DNA from: Nostoc sp. UCD121
GTDB taxonomy: Bacteria; Cyanobacteriota; Cyanobacteriia; Cyanobacteriales; Nostocaceae
DNA: 64,000 nt
NCBI RefSeq assembly: GCF_014222285.1
Contig: NZ_JACKZS010000005.1
Span: 1 to 64,000 of the forward strand
Reading direction: 5' to 3'
Shown here one piece after another: positions 55,084 through 63,994 of the stretch. The first letter of the stretch is position 1. Every line of letters starts with the position of its first letter. Made by a program: the position numbers and the translations under genes. Under the pieces are notes generated by a model that saw only the letters and a list, made by a program, of their open reading frames with translations, searched no databases and was not told the origin of the DNA.

Positions 55084-56151
55084 TTATTTAAGAAACACCA
55101 GTCCACTATATAAATGAAAAGCCGAGTCCCAATTAGTCTGTTCCCTGCGAAACAAATGAATATGTGACTTGATATGACCCAACATTTCTGTTTGATCTAA
55201 TGTTGTATCTGCAAATGATGTGAAATCTGACCAAATTTTAACTTGAGGTAGTTGCTGGTCAATCCAACTTGATAAACTATTCCAATTAATTCTGATTGTA
55301 TTTTGGCTAGCTTGGGGAATGATTTTTAAACCTTGCTGGAATTCATAGCCGTTATCATCAAATCGGAGAATACAACGCCTATCTGGTAAGTGTAAATCAC
55401 AAAATTGGGCATAGTCTTGTGTTTGAGTTTTCCATTCCAGTTTACGGCGGGCATCAACATCTACAACTTGTTCAAAAATGGGCAATAGTCCCACTACTCT
55501 GGCTGTGACTTCTGACCAGTCAAAGGTGAGAGAACCGAGTTGATTTGTGTCATTACAGCAAACAACAGTAGCTTGTGGGGTAGATTCTTGAAAATGTTTA
55601 ACTTGATAAACTTGAATTTGCTGAATTTGAGCTATTGTTGCCCAAAAACAAGGAATACCAGCCTGCTGTAACTGTTTGCCGTAAAATTTTAGTTCTCCCA
55701 CTTGCCCAGTGCGATACAACCTCCAGCCACGACTTGGCATTAATAGCCTTGCGGTATAGGGATCTAGCTGCATAATCTGGGCAAATTTTCGAGATGCTTC
55801 TGTTTTCATTTCGTTACTGAGTGGCTCTAAAACTAGTACGCCAAGTTCGGTGTTATTAGGTTCAGATTTTGCTTGGGAAATGGCTCTTTGTCTTTCTTCA
55901 ATCTCAATTTCTTGTAGTCGTTGCAAACCTTGACGTGCTAGCGACACTATTTTGGTATTTGTCGTATCTTGCAGCAGTTGCCGATAAACTTTTTCCGCAT
56001 CCTGATACTTTTTGGATACTTCATGCAACCGACCAAGATAAAATTGCACCCAAGGATTGTCTGGTGATTCTTTTAGCAGCTGTTTGAGTAATTTAGCAGC
56101 TGTTTGATAATCTTTATGGTCAAAGGCGATCGCAACTTGCTCAATCATCAC
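55084..56151 (-). CDS. TPR-containing cyanobacterial protein
   Basis: This 355-aa soluble protein has two tetratricopeptide repeats at the N-terminus (about 1-85). One is KDYQTAAKLLKQLLKESPDN, then PWVQFYLGRLHE; the other is KKYQDAEKVYRQLL. The larger C-terminal domain (about 105-355) is not familiar to me by function. It contains PYTARLLMPSRGWRLYRTG and DLHLPDRRCILRFDDNGYEF, and appears conserved among filamentous cyanobacteria. Two adjacent Met codons open the frame, and either could start. It may share a transcript with rsmE, 65 bp upstream. Confidence 0.78.
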   Translation of the reverse strand: MMIEQVAIAFDHKDYQTAAKLLKQLLKESPDNPWVQFYLGRLHEVSKKYQDAEKVYRQLLQDTTNTKIVSLARQGLQRLQEIEIEERQRAISQAKSEPNNTELGVLVLEPLSNEMKTEASRKFAQIMQLDPYTARLLMPSRGWRLYRTGQVGELKFYGKQLQQAGIPCFWATIAQIQQIQVYQVKHFQESTPQATVVCCNDTNQLGSLTFDWSEVTARVVGLLPIFEQVVDVDARRKLEWKTQTQDYAQFCDLHLPDRRCILRFDDNGYEFQQGLKIIPQASQNTIRINWNSLSSWIDQQLPQVKIWSDFTSFADTTLDQTEMLGHIKSHIHLFRREQTNWDSAFHLYSGLVFLK

Positions 56152-56216
56152 TTACTTTAAATACAGGATGGAGTGATGTCTCGCGCAAAATCACTTTTGC
56201 GTGAGCTATAAATCAT

Positions 56217-56966
56217 TTATACTTCACAACTTGCGGTAATTAAGGATAATGCTACTACTGGGGCTGTAACTGCTCTCAGAATGCGGCGACCAAGGGAAAC
56301 AGGTTGAAATCCAGATGCGATCGCATTCTCAACTTCTTGTGTTGTCCATCCCCCCTCTGGGCCAGTAGCAATGACAATGGTTTTTTGTCCTTTGTCACTT
56401 GTGATTTGTCCTTTGTGCTGTAAGCAATGTTTTAAATGGGGAAACTCACCACGCGCTTCACAAATATATTGCTGACTGTTGGCAAATGACAGATGACCAA
56501 TGACTAATGACAGACCAGTATTAAAAGCAACAGGCTCTAAAATTGTTGGCACAAAAGAGCGCTCTGATTGTTCGGCGGCTTCCGCAGCGATGCGCCGCCA
56601 ACGTTCGAGCTTTTGAGGGCTAGGATCAAGCAAAGTGCGATCGCTCAATACTGGTGCAATACAAGTTACTCCCAACTCTGTACAACACCGCACCACTTCA
56701 TCAAATCCATTGCCTTTGGGCAACGCCACCATCAAGGTAATTGATACAGGTAATTCAGTTTCCACCAGAAGTGATTCTAAAACCTGTGCTTGCTCCCCTG
56801 CTAGCTGCGCTAACCACCATTTTCCCTTACCATCCATTGCAATAAAGCGATCGCCTTCACGCAAGCGCAACACACGCCCCAAATAATGTTGTTGTTCTTT
56901 GGTGAGTAAAATTTGCTCTTGTTGAAATTGGGAGGGTGCGATCGCAATTCTTTGCAGTTGAGACAT
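56217..56966 (-). CDS. rsmE: 16S rRNA (uracil(1498)-N3)-methyltransferase
   Basis: This 249-aa SPOUT methyltransferase has an N-terminal PUA-like part (QQHYLGRVLRLREGDRFIAM) and a C-terminal trefoil knot (VIATGPEGGWTTQEVENAI, then LGRRILRAVTAPVVAL). LPKGNGFDEVVRCCTELGV is the conserved core. Between them, residues about 148-196 (LVIGHLSFANSQ and KGQITSDKGQKT) are translated heptamer repeats. The repeats at 56484-56515 and 56384-56421 are read in frame. This looks like insertion of intergenic-type repeats into a permissive loop. Confidence 0.92.
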   Translation of the reverse strand: MSQLQRIAIAPSQFQQEQILLTKEQQHYLGRVLRLREGDRFIAMDGKGKWWLAQLAGEQAQVLESLLVETELPVSITLMVALPKGNGFDEVVRCCTELGVTCIAPVLSDRTLLDPSPQKLERWRRIAAEAAEQSERSFVPTILEPVAFNTGLSLVIGHLSFANSQQYICEARGEFPHLKHCLQHKGQITSDKGQKTIVIATGPEGGWTTQEVENAIASGFQPVSLGRRILRAVTAPVVALSLITASCEV

Positions 56967-57039
56967 TTTTCTTAATAAATTACTGCCCTGCTGTAGAAAT
57001 ATGCCGCCATAATATTACTTATTTATTCTTCTCTTTCTT

Positions 57040-57075
57040 CCTTTGTGTACTTTGCGTCCTTTGCGGTTCGTCATA
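57040..57075. repeat. Dispersed CTTTGCGTCCTTTGCGG-type repeat
   Basis: TACTTTGCGTCCTTTGCGGT is a variant of the CTCTGCG repeats at about 37556-37582 and 54111-54133. It lies between sir and rsmE. Confidence 0.6.
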
Positions 57076-57128
57076 AAAATTAAGTTCTTCCAGCGCGATA
57101 GAAGTAAAACTTATGCAAGATAAGTCCA

Positions 57129-57160
57129 AATGGACACAGATAAGTCCATCTGTGTCCATT
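57129..57160 (-). terminator. Perfect hairpin downstream of sulfite reductase
   Basis: AATGGACACAGAT and ATCTGTGTCCATT form a 13-bp perfect stem with a 6-base loop. It starts 24 bp past the sir stop on the minus strand. The T-tract beyond it is short, so termination strength is uncertain. Confidence 0.65.
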
Positions 57161-57183
57161 CATAGTTTAATTACCGATTCGGC

Positions 57184-59100
57184 TTACGAAAGATTCTGGA
57201 AGTAAGCCTCTAGCGCCTCACTCACCAACTGAGTCATCGGCTTACCTTGGCTTTCTGCTACTTCCTTCAACTTGCCATAAACCTCTTCTTTCAAATTTAC
57301 CCGATGGCGCGATTTGTTTGCACCATTGGCTGCTTGAGGGTCGTAGGTGCTAGTAAATTCGCGGATGGCATCAAAACCAACGCGATCGCAAAAATCACCG
57401 AATTTTTCCTTCGATTTCCGAGATTTTTTAAAGTAAACAAAAATCGGCTCTAGAAAGCTGTCTAAATCATTATGGTGTAGCTTCTCTGTGTAAGGTTGTG
57501 CCAGTCGAGTCTGATTTGGCGAACCACCTAACCATAATTGGTAAGATTCTGGGGCGCTACCGACAAAACCCAATTCTGCTAAGTAGGGACGAGCGCAACC
57601 GTTAGGGCATCCTGTCATCCTTACCACAAAATGTTCATTTTGCAAACCAACTTTATCTAAAAGGGCGCGAACCCGCTCCAGAATCCCCGGTATTGCCCGT
57701 TCTGATTCTGTGATTGCCAAGCCACAAGTGGGCAAAGCAGGACAAGCCATTGCATACCGCACTAAAGGTTTGATTTTACTAGGGTCGTCTACAATACCGT
57801 GACGGCTGAGAATGTCTTGAATAGCTTGTTTGCTATCTGGTTCGATATCGTAAAAAATCACGTTATGGTTGGATGTCAAGCGGATAGGTAAGTTGAACTG
57901 CTCGACAATTTCCCGCAAGGCGGTTTTCAGTTGAAACGAACCTTCATCTTTGATCCGACCATTATCAATGGAAATTCCTAAGAATAGCTTGCCATCACCT
58001 TGTTCATTCCAGCCGAGGAAGTCGTAATATTTAAACTCTGGCAGTGGTTTGAAGGCTTCGATTGATTTACCGAAATATTCTTCAACTTGGGCACGGAATT
58101 TATCTAAACCCCAATCGTTGATTAGATATTTTAACCTGGCGTGGCGACGGTCGGTGCGATCGCCATAATCTCTCTGAGTAGCAACAATCGCTTTTACAAT
58201 GTCGTAGACATCATCTTTCGCCACATAACCAATGGGGTCTGCTAACCTAGCGAAAGTTTCTTCTTTACCGTGGGTTCTGCCTAAGCCACCACCAGCAAAA
58301 ATATTAAATCCTTCTAATTGTTTCTTCTTATTGGTAATTACTACCAAAGTCAGGTCTTGGGAATACAAATCTACCGAATTATCTCCTGGCACCGTCACGC
58401 AAATTTTGAACTTGCGGGGCATGTAATACGTGCCATAAATCGGTTCTTCGTTGTCATGGATAATTGTGCCATTTCCATTGCGTTGTCGCGCTGCTTTCAC
58501 TTCTGGGGCTTCTTCAGCACTAATTGCTTTTTCCCCATCTAGCCAAATTTCGTAATAAGCACCCGTCTGTGCTGTCAGCAAGTCAGCAATATTCTGGGCA
58601 TACTCCCAAGCATACTGATACTCTGGGCGATTTTTAAAGGGGGCTGGTGGTGCCATGACGTTGCGGTTGATGTCACCGCAAGCTCCCAAAGTCGAACCCA
58701 GATTGTTGACAATTGTGGCGATCGCTGCTTTCAGATTCTTCTTTAAAATACCGTGCAGTTGGAAACCTTGACGGGTAGTCGCTCGTAACGTGTGGTTGCC
58801 ATACTCATCGGCTATTTTATCTAAAGCCAGATACAGCTGCGGCGGTACCAAACCACCAGGATTTTTTGTCCGCAGCATAAACTGGTAATCTTTTTCCTGT
58901 CCCTTGGTGCGGTTGTCGCGGTTATCCTGCTGGTAAGAACCGTGATACTTCAAAAGCTGCACCGCATTTTCGGTAAAATGGGTAGTATCTTGAAGGATTT
59001 CAGTTGCTACAGGTTCACGCAAAAAATTACTATTTTCCTTGATTCCTTCTACTTTGGAAGGCTTACGGCTAGCGATTGGGGAAGGAGCAGATTTAACCAT
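57184..59100 (-). CDS. sir: Ferredoxin-dependent sulfite reductase with RHH-like C-terminal tail
   Basis: This 638-aa siroheme enzyme reduces sulfite to sulfide with ferredoxin electrons in assimilation. The cluster/siroheme cysteines are C453-x5-C459 ([11 protein letters not shown]) and C498-x3-C502 ([14 protein letters not shown]). Substrate-binding arginines sit in [14 protein letters not shown] and a lysine in [14 protein letters not shown] regions. Residues about 598-638 ([20 protein letters not shown], then [14 protein letters not shown]) form a beta-strand plus two helices resembling a ribbon-helix-helix/Arc-type DNA-binding domain. This is beyond the usual enzyme end. The ATG lies at 59100. 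Upstream DNA holds a hairpin-rich leader. Confidence 0.93.
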   Translation of the reverse strand: MVKSAPSPIASRKPSKVEGIKENSNFLREPVATEILQDTTHFTENAVQLLKYHGSYQQDNRDNRTKGQEKDYQFMLRTKNPGGLVPPQLYLALDKIADEYGNHTLRATTRQGFQLHGILKKNLKAAIATIVNNLGSTLGACGDINRNVMAPPAPFKNRPEYQYAWEYAQNIADLLTAQTGAYYEIWLDGEKAISAEEAPEVKAARQRNGNGTIIHDNEEPIYGTYYMPRKFKICVTVPGDNSVDLYSQDLTLVVITNKKKQLEGFNIFAGGGLGRTHGKEETFARLADPIGYVAKDDVYDIVKAIVATQRDYGDRTDRRHARLKYLINDWGLDKFRAQVEEYFGKSIEAFKPLPEFKYYDFLGWNEQGDGKLFLGISIDNGRIKDEGSFQLKTALREIVEQFNLPIRLTSNHNVIFYDIEPDSKQAIQDILSRHGIVDDPSKIKPLVRYAMACPALPTCGLAITESERAIPGILERVRALLDKVGLQNEHFVVRMTGCPNGCARPYLAELGFVGSAPESYQLWLGGSPNQTRLAQPYTEKLHHNDLDSFLEPIFVYFKKSRKSKEKFGDFCDRVGFDAIREFTSTYDPQAANGANKSRHRVNLKEEVYGKLKEVAESQGKPMTQLVSEALEAYFQNLS

Positions 59101-59133
59101 TAGACTTGTATAGTATTCTCAATAAAGCATTAC

Positions 59134-59182
59134 GTAGACACCGAACCAGCACCCTTCGGCTACTTTATCCCCGGTAATCCGG
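59134..59182 (-). promoter_or_regulatory. Hairpin-rich leader upstream of sir
   Basis: On the minus strand GTAG-CCGAA pairs with TTCGG-(TGT)-CTAC (59134-59163), preceded by CCGG-ATTA-CCGG (59171-59182). It is the only GC-rich structured stretch in an AT-rich gap, ending 33 bp before the ATG. No known riboswitch class was recognised. Confidence 0.4.
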
Positions 59183-59364
59183 CCGGAATAATGAGGAATA
59201 ATTTAATTTTACCACGGCAAAAGCCGGCTTTGTCAGTGATGTAACACTTAACAAAACCAGCTTTTGGGAGTAGTGAGTTTTGTTAGCGGTAGCGGGGCGT
59301 TTAGCCCGTGCTAAGTCCTGAGTACTTAAGTAAAGTATAGAATGACCGAGGACTCAATAATTTT

Positions 59365-59904
59365 TTATTTGAAGCGATAGCCAAGACCGCCATTGATGGT
59401 GACAGCAGAAGCATCGCTATTTTGGTAGGCACCAAGTCCAACTTTAGCGTTCGTGTAGACAAGGAAATTGTTAGCAACTTCCGATTCAACACCAGCACCT
59501 AGCACTACTGAATCTTTGTTACCTATAGGAGTTGGTGAGCCATCTTTTTCTACAAAAGAATAACCACCAGTTAAGTAGGCGTTAGTTTTATTAGCGATAG
59601 GCACATCCACAGAAAGTTCTGGGATGATAGCACTTGTCTTATCACTCCAGAGAACATTACCGCGTGCAGAAAATGGCGTAGTTCCTAATTTCAGGCGACC
59701 TGTAACATTACCACCAAATGTGGCAGCATCATTGATACCTTCTCCGCCGCTCGTAACCCCAGCTGCAACACCAGCACCAACATAACTAGCATCAGTACCC
59801 TTTTTGGTTTCAGCAGAAGCTTGACCAGCTGATAGAAATAGAGGAGCAACTATTAAGGGAAATAATGCAGAAAATGTCACGAAAGACTTGAGTAAGCGTT
59901 TCAT
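59365..59904 (-). CDS. Exported beta-rich protein, probable outer-membrane beta-barrel
   Basis: The product is 179 aa from the ATG at 59904; a TTG at 59916 is in frame but less likely. A signal peptide MKRLLKSF plus hydrophobic core ends AGQASA, with predicted cleavage before ETKKG. The mature part consists of alternating beta strands with Gly-rich turns (YVGAGVAAGVTSGG, LTGGYSFVEKDGSP, VVLGAGVESEVANNF) and ends YRFK, in keeping with a small 8-strand barrel. Function is unknown. It is divergent from the ADP-ribosylglycohydrolase gene. Confidence 0.75.
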   Translation of the reverse strand: MKRLLKSFVTFSALFPLIVAPLFLSAGQASAETKKGTDASYVGAGVAAGVTSGGEGINDAATFGGNVTGRLKLGTTPFSARGNVLWSDKTSAIIPELSVDVPIANKTNAYLTGGYSFVEKDGSPTPIGNKDSVVLGAGVESEVANNFLVYTNAKVGLGAYQNSDASAVTINGGLGYRFK

Positions 59905-60297
59905 AACTTTTACCAAAATTTGTATTTTTTACTTGTATATTCCCAGTCGAAAATCATTTAACAATGTTCCAAATATTTCCCAAATTTTATTAAATAAATG
60001 TTGTTAATTATGCATAATAGTTACAGGCTAAGTATCCCAGCCAATCATAAATAAGCTGTTATAATTACATTCAATGTCTTTTGATCTGGGTTCTTTGTTC
60101 CAAAAATAGACGCTTTTAAAACTGTCACAATATTTGAAACTCAAACTATGTCGGAATAGTGTAAATAAAATATCCGACTAACATTTTTTGCCGAGCTTTT
60201 CACAGAGGATGAAAAACTCGGCTGTAGCATCTGTTGCAACAACCTATAGAGGGAATCTATAAAGTTAATTTTGAGCAGTTATTGTGGAGATTGAATA
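59905..60297. other. Divergent intergenic region with a leader hairpin
   Basis: The 393-bp AT-rich gap contains the hairpin at 60190-60222. GCCGAG-C-TTTTCA pairs with TGAAAA-A-CTCGGC: 12 bp with one mismatch and a 7-base loop. It lies about 75 bp before the glycohydrolase ATG on the same strand. No gene is seen. Confidence 0.5.
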
Positions 60298-61239
60298 ATG
60301 CTAACCGGTGCAAAAACGTTGTCTGGTTTGATGGGTTTATGTGTCGGTGATGCGTTGGGTGTGCCGGTGGAGTTTACTAGCCGTGCTGAACGAGTAAAAT
60401 CTCCAGTGACAACGATGCAGGGTTATGGCACATGGAATCAACCACCAGGAACTTGGTCAGATGATAGTTCGTTAAGCTTTTGCCTAGCAGAATGCCTTTG
60501 TAGGGGGTATTCGTTGGATGCCATAGCCAATTCCTTCTGGCGCTGGTACAAGGAGGCTTACTGGACTCCCCGTGGCGATGTCTTTGATATTGGTCAAACT
60601 ACACATACAGCAATTATGCGTCTGAAACAGGGAGTTGTTCCCCATCAGGCGGGCGGGAAGGTTGAAAATAGTAATGGCAATGGTTCGTTGATGAGAATAT
60701 TGCCGATGGCTTATTGTCACCGAAACTTCACTTTAGGCGAATTGCTGGCGCGGGTGCATGATGTTTCAGCAATTACCCATGCTCATGCGCGATCGCAAAT
60801 GTCCTGTGGCATTTATATTAGTATTGCAGTAGCGCTCCTAGAAGGGGCTGACCCCCAAACCGCTTATCTACAAGCATTGCAAGATATCCAAACAATTTAT
60901 TCTGTCCGAGAATTTTTGTTAGAAAAGCCGCATTTTGGCAGAATTTTTAGTGGTGAGATTGCCAAGTTACCAGTTGAAGAGATTAATTCTGGTGGCTATG
61001 TGATTGATACCTTAGAGTCATCCCTGTGGTGTTTATTAAATAGCTCGTCTTATTCTGAGGCGGTGCTGAAAGCTGTCAACTTAGGCGGAGACACAGATAC
61101 TACTGCTGCTGTCACTGGTGGGTTGGCGGGAATTTACTACGGCGTGGAAAATATTCCCAAACAATGGATGAACCAAATTGCCCGTAGACAGGACATTATT
61201 TATTTGGCAGAACGTTTTGCAAGGGCTGTCTACAGTTGA
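60298..61239 (+). CDS. ADP-ribosylglycohydrolase family protein
   Basis: This 313-aa all-helical hydrolase removes ADP-ribose from modified targets (DraG/ARH type). Metal-binding signatures are present: GLCVGDALGVPVEF (about 13-26), GTWSDDSSLSFCLAE (D55, D56), and GGDTDTTAAVTGGLAGIYYG near residues 261-280. The DTD-T motif supplies the second dinuclear Mg site. No DraT-type transferase is nearby, so the substrate could be protein, RNA or DNA ADP-ribose or a small molecule. Confidence 0.92.
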   Translation: MLTGAKTLSGLMGLCVGDALGVPVEFTSRAERVKSPVTTMQGYGTWNQPPGTWSDDSSLSFCLAECLCRGYSLDAIANSFWRWYKEAYWTPRGDVFDIGQTTHTAIMRLKQGVVPHQAGGKVENSNGNGSLMRILPMAYCHRNFTLGELLARVHDVSAITHAHARSQMSCGIYISIAVALLEGADPQTAYLQALQDIQTIYSVREFLLEKPHFGRIFSGEIAKLPVEEINSGGYVIDTLESSLWCLLNSSSYSEAVLKAVNLGGDTDTTAAVTGGLAGIYYGVENIPKQWMNQIARRQDIIYLAERFARAVYS

Positions 61240-61317
61240 AGGAACTGGGGACTGGGTGAGGAGACAAAGGGAATAACCAATGCCCAATGCCTAATACCCA
61301 ATGCCCAAGACCTAATC

Positions 61318-62334
61318 CTAAACTGTAGACAAAGAATAGACCTGACCATCAATCAGCAGGCGTGTAATGCCCTTAGCTTGAAGATGAGTCCGAGCCTTAT
61401 GGAGCATTTTACTATCAGGAACTTTAATCACGCGATCGCGCTTGGTAGAAAAGCGCTTGGCGACGCGATGATTATCAAACACCGGCAGAGTTCTTTGCTG
61501 GGTTTCCAGGCTAGGAATTTGTCCCAAATCACCAAAGTCCTTCAGAGGTCGGGTAATTAATTCCGAGGAACGGTCAATTACCAAATAACAAGTTTTCGGC
61601 AAATTGGCTATCGACAGAGGTAAAACTTGAACTGATGCTTCACCTGGTCTCCTTTTTGTGACTAAAGGTCTTTCGTCATCCAGCTCATCATCATCAAAGT
61701 CTTCTTCCTCAAAGTCGTCATCCTCCAAATCATCATCTTCTAAATCATCCAAATCCTCTGATTCATCTAGCAAATCTTCGCCTAGCATCTGCGCGATGAC
61801 AGCCGCTCCTGGATGTTTATCCTTTAGCGGTGGAATGGAGATGCTGACTATTTCTGGCGGCTTTTGCTCTAGAGTTTCTAATTTTTCTGGAACTCGGAGC
61901 TTCGGTTTTTCCGCCGCCGAGGGGCGACGGCGCACCCGTCTACTAGCAGCGAGTGATTCTGCCGTTTCCTCTGAGTAAACTTCCTGCTCTACACGAATTA
62001 CCCGACGTGGCTGCGGCTCAACCTTTGTCACTTCCAACGGTGGGCTTTCGATGGGTGGAACTTCTATCTCCGGCTCTGGTTCCGGTTGAGTCAGCAATGG
62101 TAACTGCTCATAGCTTACCTGCGCCCTGCCTTCAGGAGTTCTCGCAGCCCGCTTTAAAGAGACTAAGTATTCATACTCATCCTCTGGCAAAGTGCTTTTG
62201 AGCAGGCGACTAATTGTCGAGTTACTCACACCATAGCGTTCTGCCAAAGTTGAGGTTGTTTCGGCAGTCTCTCGATATAACTTAAGAATTTCTTGCTTGT
62301 CAGAGTCTGTTAGTTTTCTCACGGTAGATACCAA
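61318..62334 (-). CDS. HTH-domain protein with acidic stretch, cyanobacterial
   Basis: This 338-aa protein has an N-terminal helix-turn-helix resembling transposase/resolvase HTHs (DSDKQEILKLYRETAETTST, then LAERYGVSNSTISRLLKSTL). A Pro/Glu-rich linker and a strikingly acidic run at about 195-225 (DDLEDDDLEDDDFEEEDF) follow. The conserved C-terminal domain has LPKTCYLVIDRSSELITRPL and TRLLIDGQVYSLSTV. It is not a transposase: no catalytic DDE core is seen. The start is uncertain (TTG 62334 or GTG 62322). It lies 9 bp after the membrane protein gene, likely an operon. Function is unknown. Confidence 0.75.
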   Translation of the reverse strand: MVSTVRKLTDSDKQEILKLYRETAETTSTLAERYGVSNSTISRLLKSTLPEDEYEYLVSLKRAARTPEGRAQVSYEQLPLLTQPEPEPEIEVPPIESPPLEVTKVEPQPRRVIRVEQEVYSEETAESLAASRRVRRRPSAAEKPKLRVPEKLETLEQKPPEIVSISIPPLKDKHPGAAVIAQMLGEDLLDESEDLDDLEDDDLEDDDFEEEDFDDDELDDERPLVTKRRPGEASVQVLPLSIANLPKTCYLVIDRSSELITRPLKDFGDLGQIPSLETQQRTLPVFDNHRVAKRFSTKRDRVIKVPDSKMLHKARTHLQAKGITRLLIDGQVYSLSTV

Positions 62335-62343
62335 AAATCTTTA

Positions 62344-63195
62344 CTAAGCTCGTTTACGTCCGCTGGTACGCCGCGTTCGTCTTAGTGATGCGTCATATTC
62401 TAAGACAGCGCCCATGCCAAATAACACCCCACTAAACACCCAAAACACTTCTAATATCTCCCCACTTTGATAGTTGGGGCCTTGGGCATATTTAAACCAC
62501 ATATCTGCAATGTAAAGCGAAAAGGCCGCGGCTGCAATCATTCGCCAAGACTGGGAAACTCTTCCCCCCCAAAAGGCTAGTAGCAGAGTGGTAGCAATAA
62601 TTAACAAAACCACATCGCTAACTACGTAAAACCAATTCAAAATAGCGACTAGCAGTTCTGAGGGTGTTCCCTGCTGCATAGAAATCCACCATGCCAACAA
62701 ACTACCGAACACTGCAATTGCTAACACAATTAGCCACTGCCATTTTTCCAGATTGATTCGCCTGGAAGCCACAGCTAAAATCATGCCTGCGCCAAGTAAT
62801 AGATAAGTGAGTACAAAAAATATATCGCCTACAGACACATCTGGTTCATCTTTTAACACTATTTCGGTATATCCGAAAATTATCCCCCCAACGAAATAGG
62901 AAAGCATACCTAACCCAATTAAGAGCCAGACATTTCGCCCACTGACGATTTGTGGACTCAGCCAGTTCCTCAAGCATAAGATACTGGCACCCAAATAAGC
63001 TAAAGCTTCAAAAATATTTGTACCAATCACATACCACTCGGCCCGGCTTTCTATGCCATCAGCTCCGGGAACTTTGGCACTAAACAACAAAAAGTATAGC
63101 AGTGCTAGTACGGCCCAGCCAATATTAGCTAAGACAATGTTCTGAGTATTGAAAATGGATTTAGAAAGGAACGAATTCTCGTAAGAGTTATTCAT
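62344..63195 (-). CDS. Polytopic membrane protein, function unknown
   Basis: This 283-aa integral membrane protein has about eight hydrophobic helices (for example IGWAVLALLYFLLFSA, WLLIGLGMLSYFVGGIIFGY, WLIVLAIAVFGSLLAWWI) and a basic C-terminus RRTRRTSGRKRA. There are no transporter or sensor motifs I recognise. It is followed 9 bp later by the HTH protein gene. This cyanobacterial pair may be functionally linked, which is inference from spacing. Confidence 0.7.
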   Translation of the reverse strand: MNNSYENSFLSKSIFNTQNIVLANIGWAVLALLYFLLFSAKVPGADGIESRAEWYVIGTNIFEALAYLGASILCLRNWLSPQIVSGRNVWLLIGLGMLSYFVGGIIFGYTEIVLKDEPDVSVGDIFFVLTYLLLGAGMILAVASRRINLEKWQWLIVLAIAVFGSLLAWWISMQQGTPSELLVAILNWFYVVSDVVLLIIATTLLLAFWGGRVSQSWRMIAAAAFSLYIADMWFKYAQGPNYQSGEILEVFWVFSGVLFGMGAVLEYDASLRRTRRTSGRKRA

Positions 63196-63334
63196 AGGAA
63201 TTGACTATGTAGATGCACTCTGGCAGTATTTTGAGTTAAAGGACTGTATATATAGCAGTGTGTCTGCCAGATAATACACAATCAGACACCAAAAGCAAGT
63301 ACCAGTGGCCGGAATTTTGTTAAAATTTTCCATG

Positions 63335-63994
63335 CTACTGCCACAGTTTACCCAGTGGCGATTGATTTAGCCAACTGATAAATAGCAATCGCTCGGCTTC
63401 TGGCATATCTTCTAGCTTATAAATCACTTGTTTGGTAAAATTGCCATTGCCAAAATATGCTTTTCCTAATCGATGCAGTTCTTGTAATAAAGTAACTACA
63501 TGATTTTCCTGCCAATCAGGTATTTTGGCGGTTGGCAAAGGATTGGTAGATACCAAATATTTAACTGCTTCTAGGGAAGATGCTTGAGGAAATTGCTTTT
63601 GCTTTAATACTTCCGCAATATCTTTTTCAAATAATGCAGCTTGTTTAGCACCTAAAAACTCTTCAATGTCGATAGAAACACCCTGTAACAGCAAAATACT
63701 GGCTTGGACTAAAATCGCCGTTTTGCCATGACCACCTGTATCACTATCCAGCTGCTCTAAACGGATTTTACCCCAGACGCTAAAGCGTTCCGGTTCCTCC
63801 AGCAAAACACAGGCTTTACCTCGGTTATCCGTTAATTCTCTCCATAAGGCTCTAGCTTCTTCTTCTTGACTAGCTTTGAAGACACTAATCAAGCGAAAAG
63901 TCTGCCCTTGATAATTGAGAATCGGCACTTGCTGATCCTTTTTTGGGTGCTGAATGCTTGATATTTCAACATCCTGCCGTTTGAGAATAAACAT
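63335..63994 (-). CDS. Conserved cyanobacterial protein of unknown function
   Basis: This 219-aa soluble protein is complete in the window, with its ATG at 63994 just inside the edge. It opens with a beta-rich part (FILKRQDVEISSIQHPKKDQ, then FRLISVFKASQEEEARALWR, then KACVLLEEPERFSVWGKIRL). It continues as a helical domain ending AERLLFISWLNQSPLGKLWQ. No catalytic motif, signal peptide or membrane segment is seen. I do not recognise the family. Confidence 0.65.
   Translation of the reverse strand: MFILKRQDVEISSIQHPKKDQQVPILNYQGQTFRLISVFKASQEEEARALWRELTDNRGKACVLLEEPERFSVWGKIRLEQLDSDTGGHGKTAILVQASILLLQGVSIDIEEFLGAKQAALFEKDIAEVLKQKQFPQASSLEAVKYLVSTNPLPTAKIPDWQENHVVTLLQELHRLGKAYFGNGNFTKQVIYKLEDMPEAERLLFISWLNQSPLGKLWQ

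Noticed and set aside
61658-61978. Plus-strand open frame with a long poly-Ser/Lys run
   Set aside because: It is the antisense of the acidic Asp/Glu stretch of the HTH protein gene at 61318-62334.
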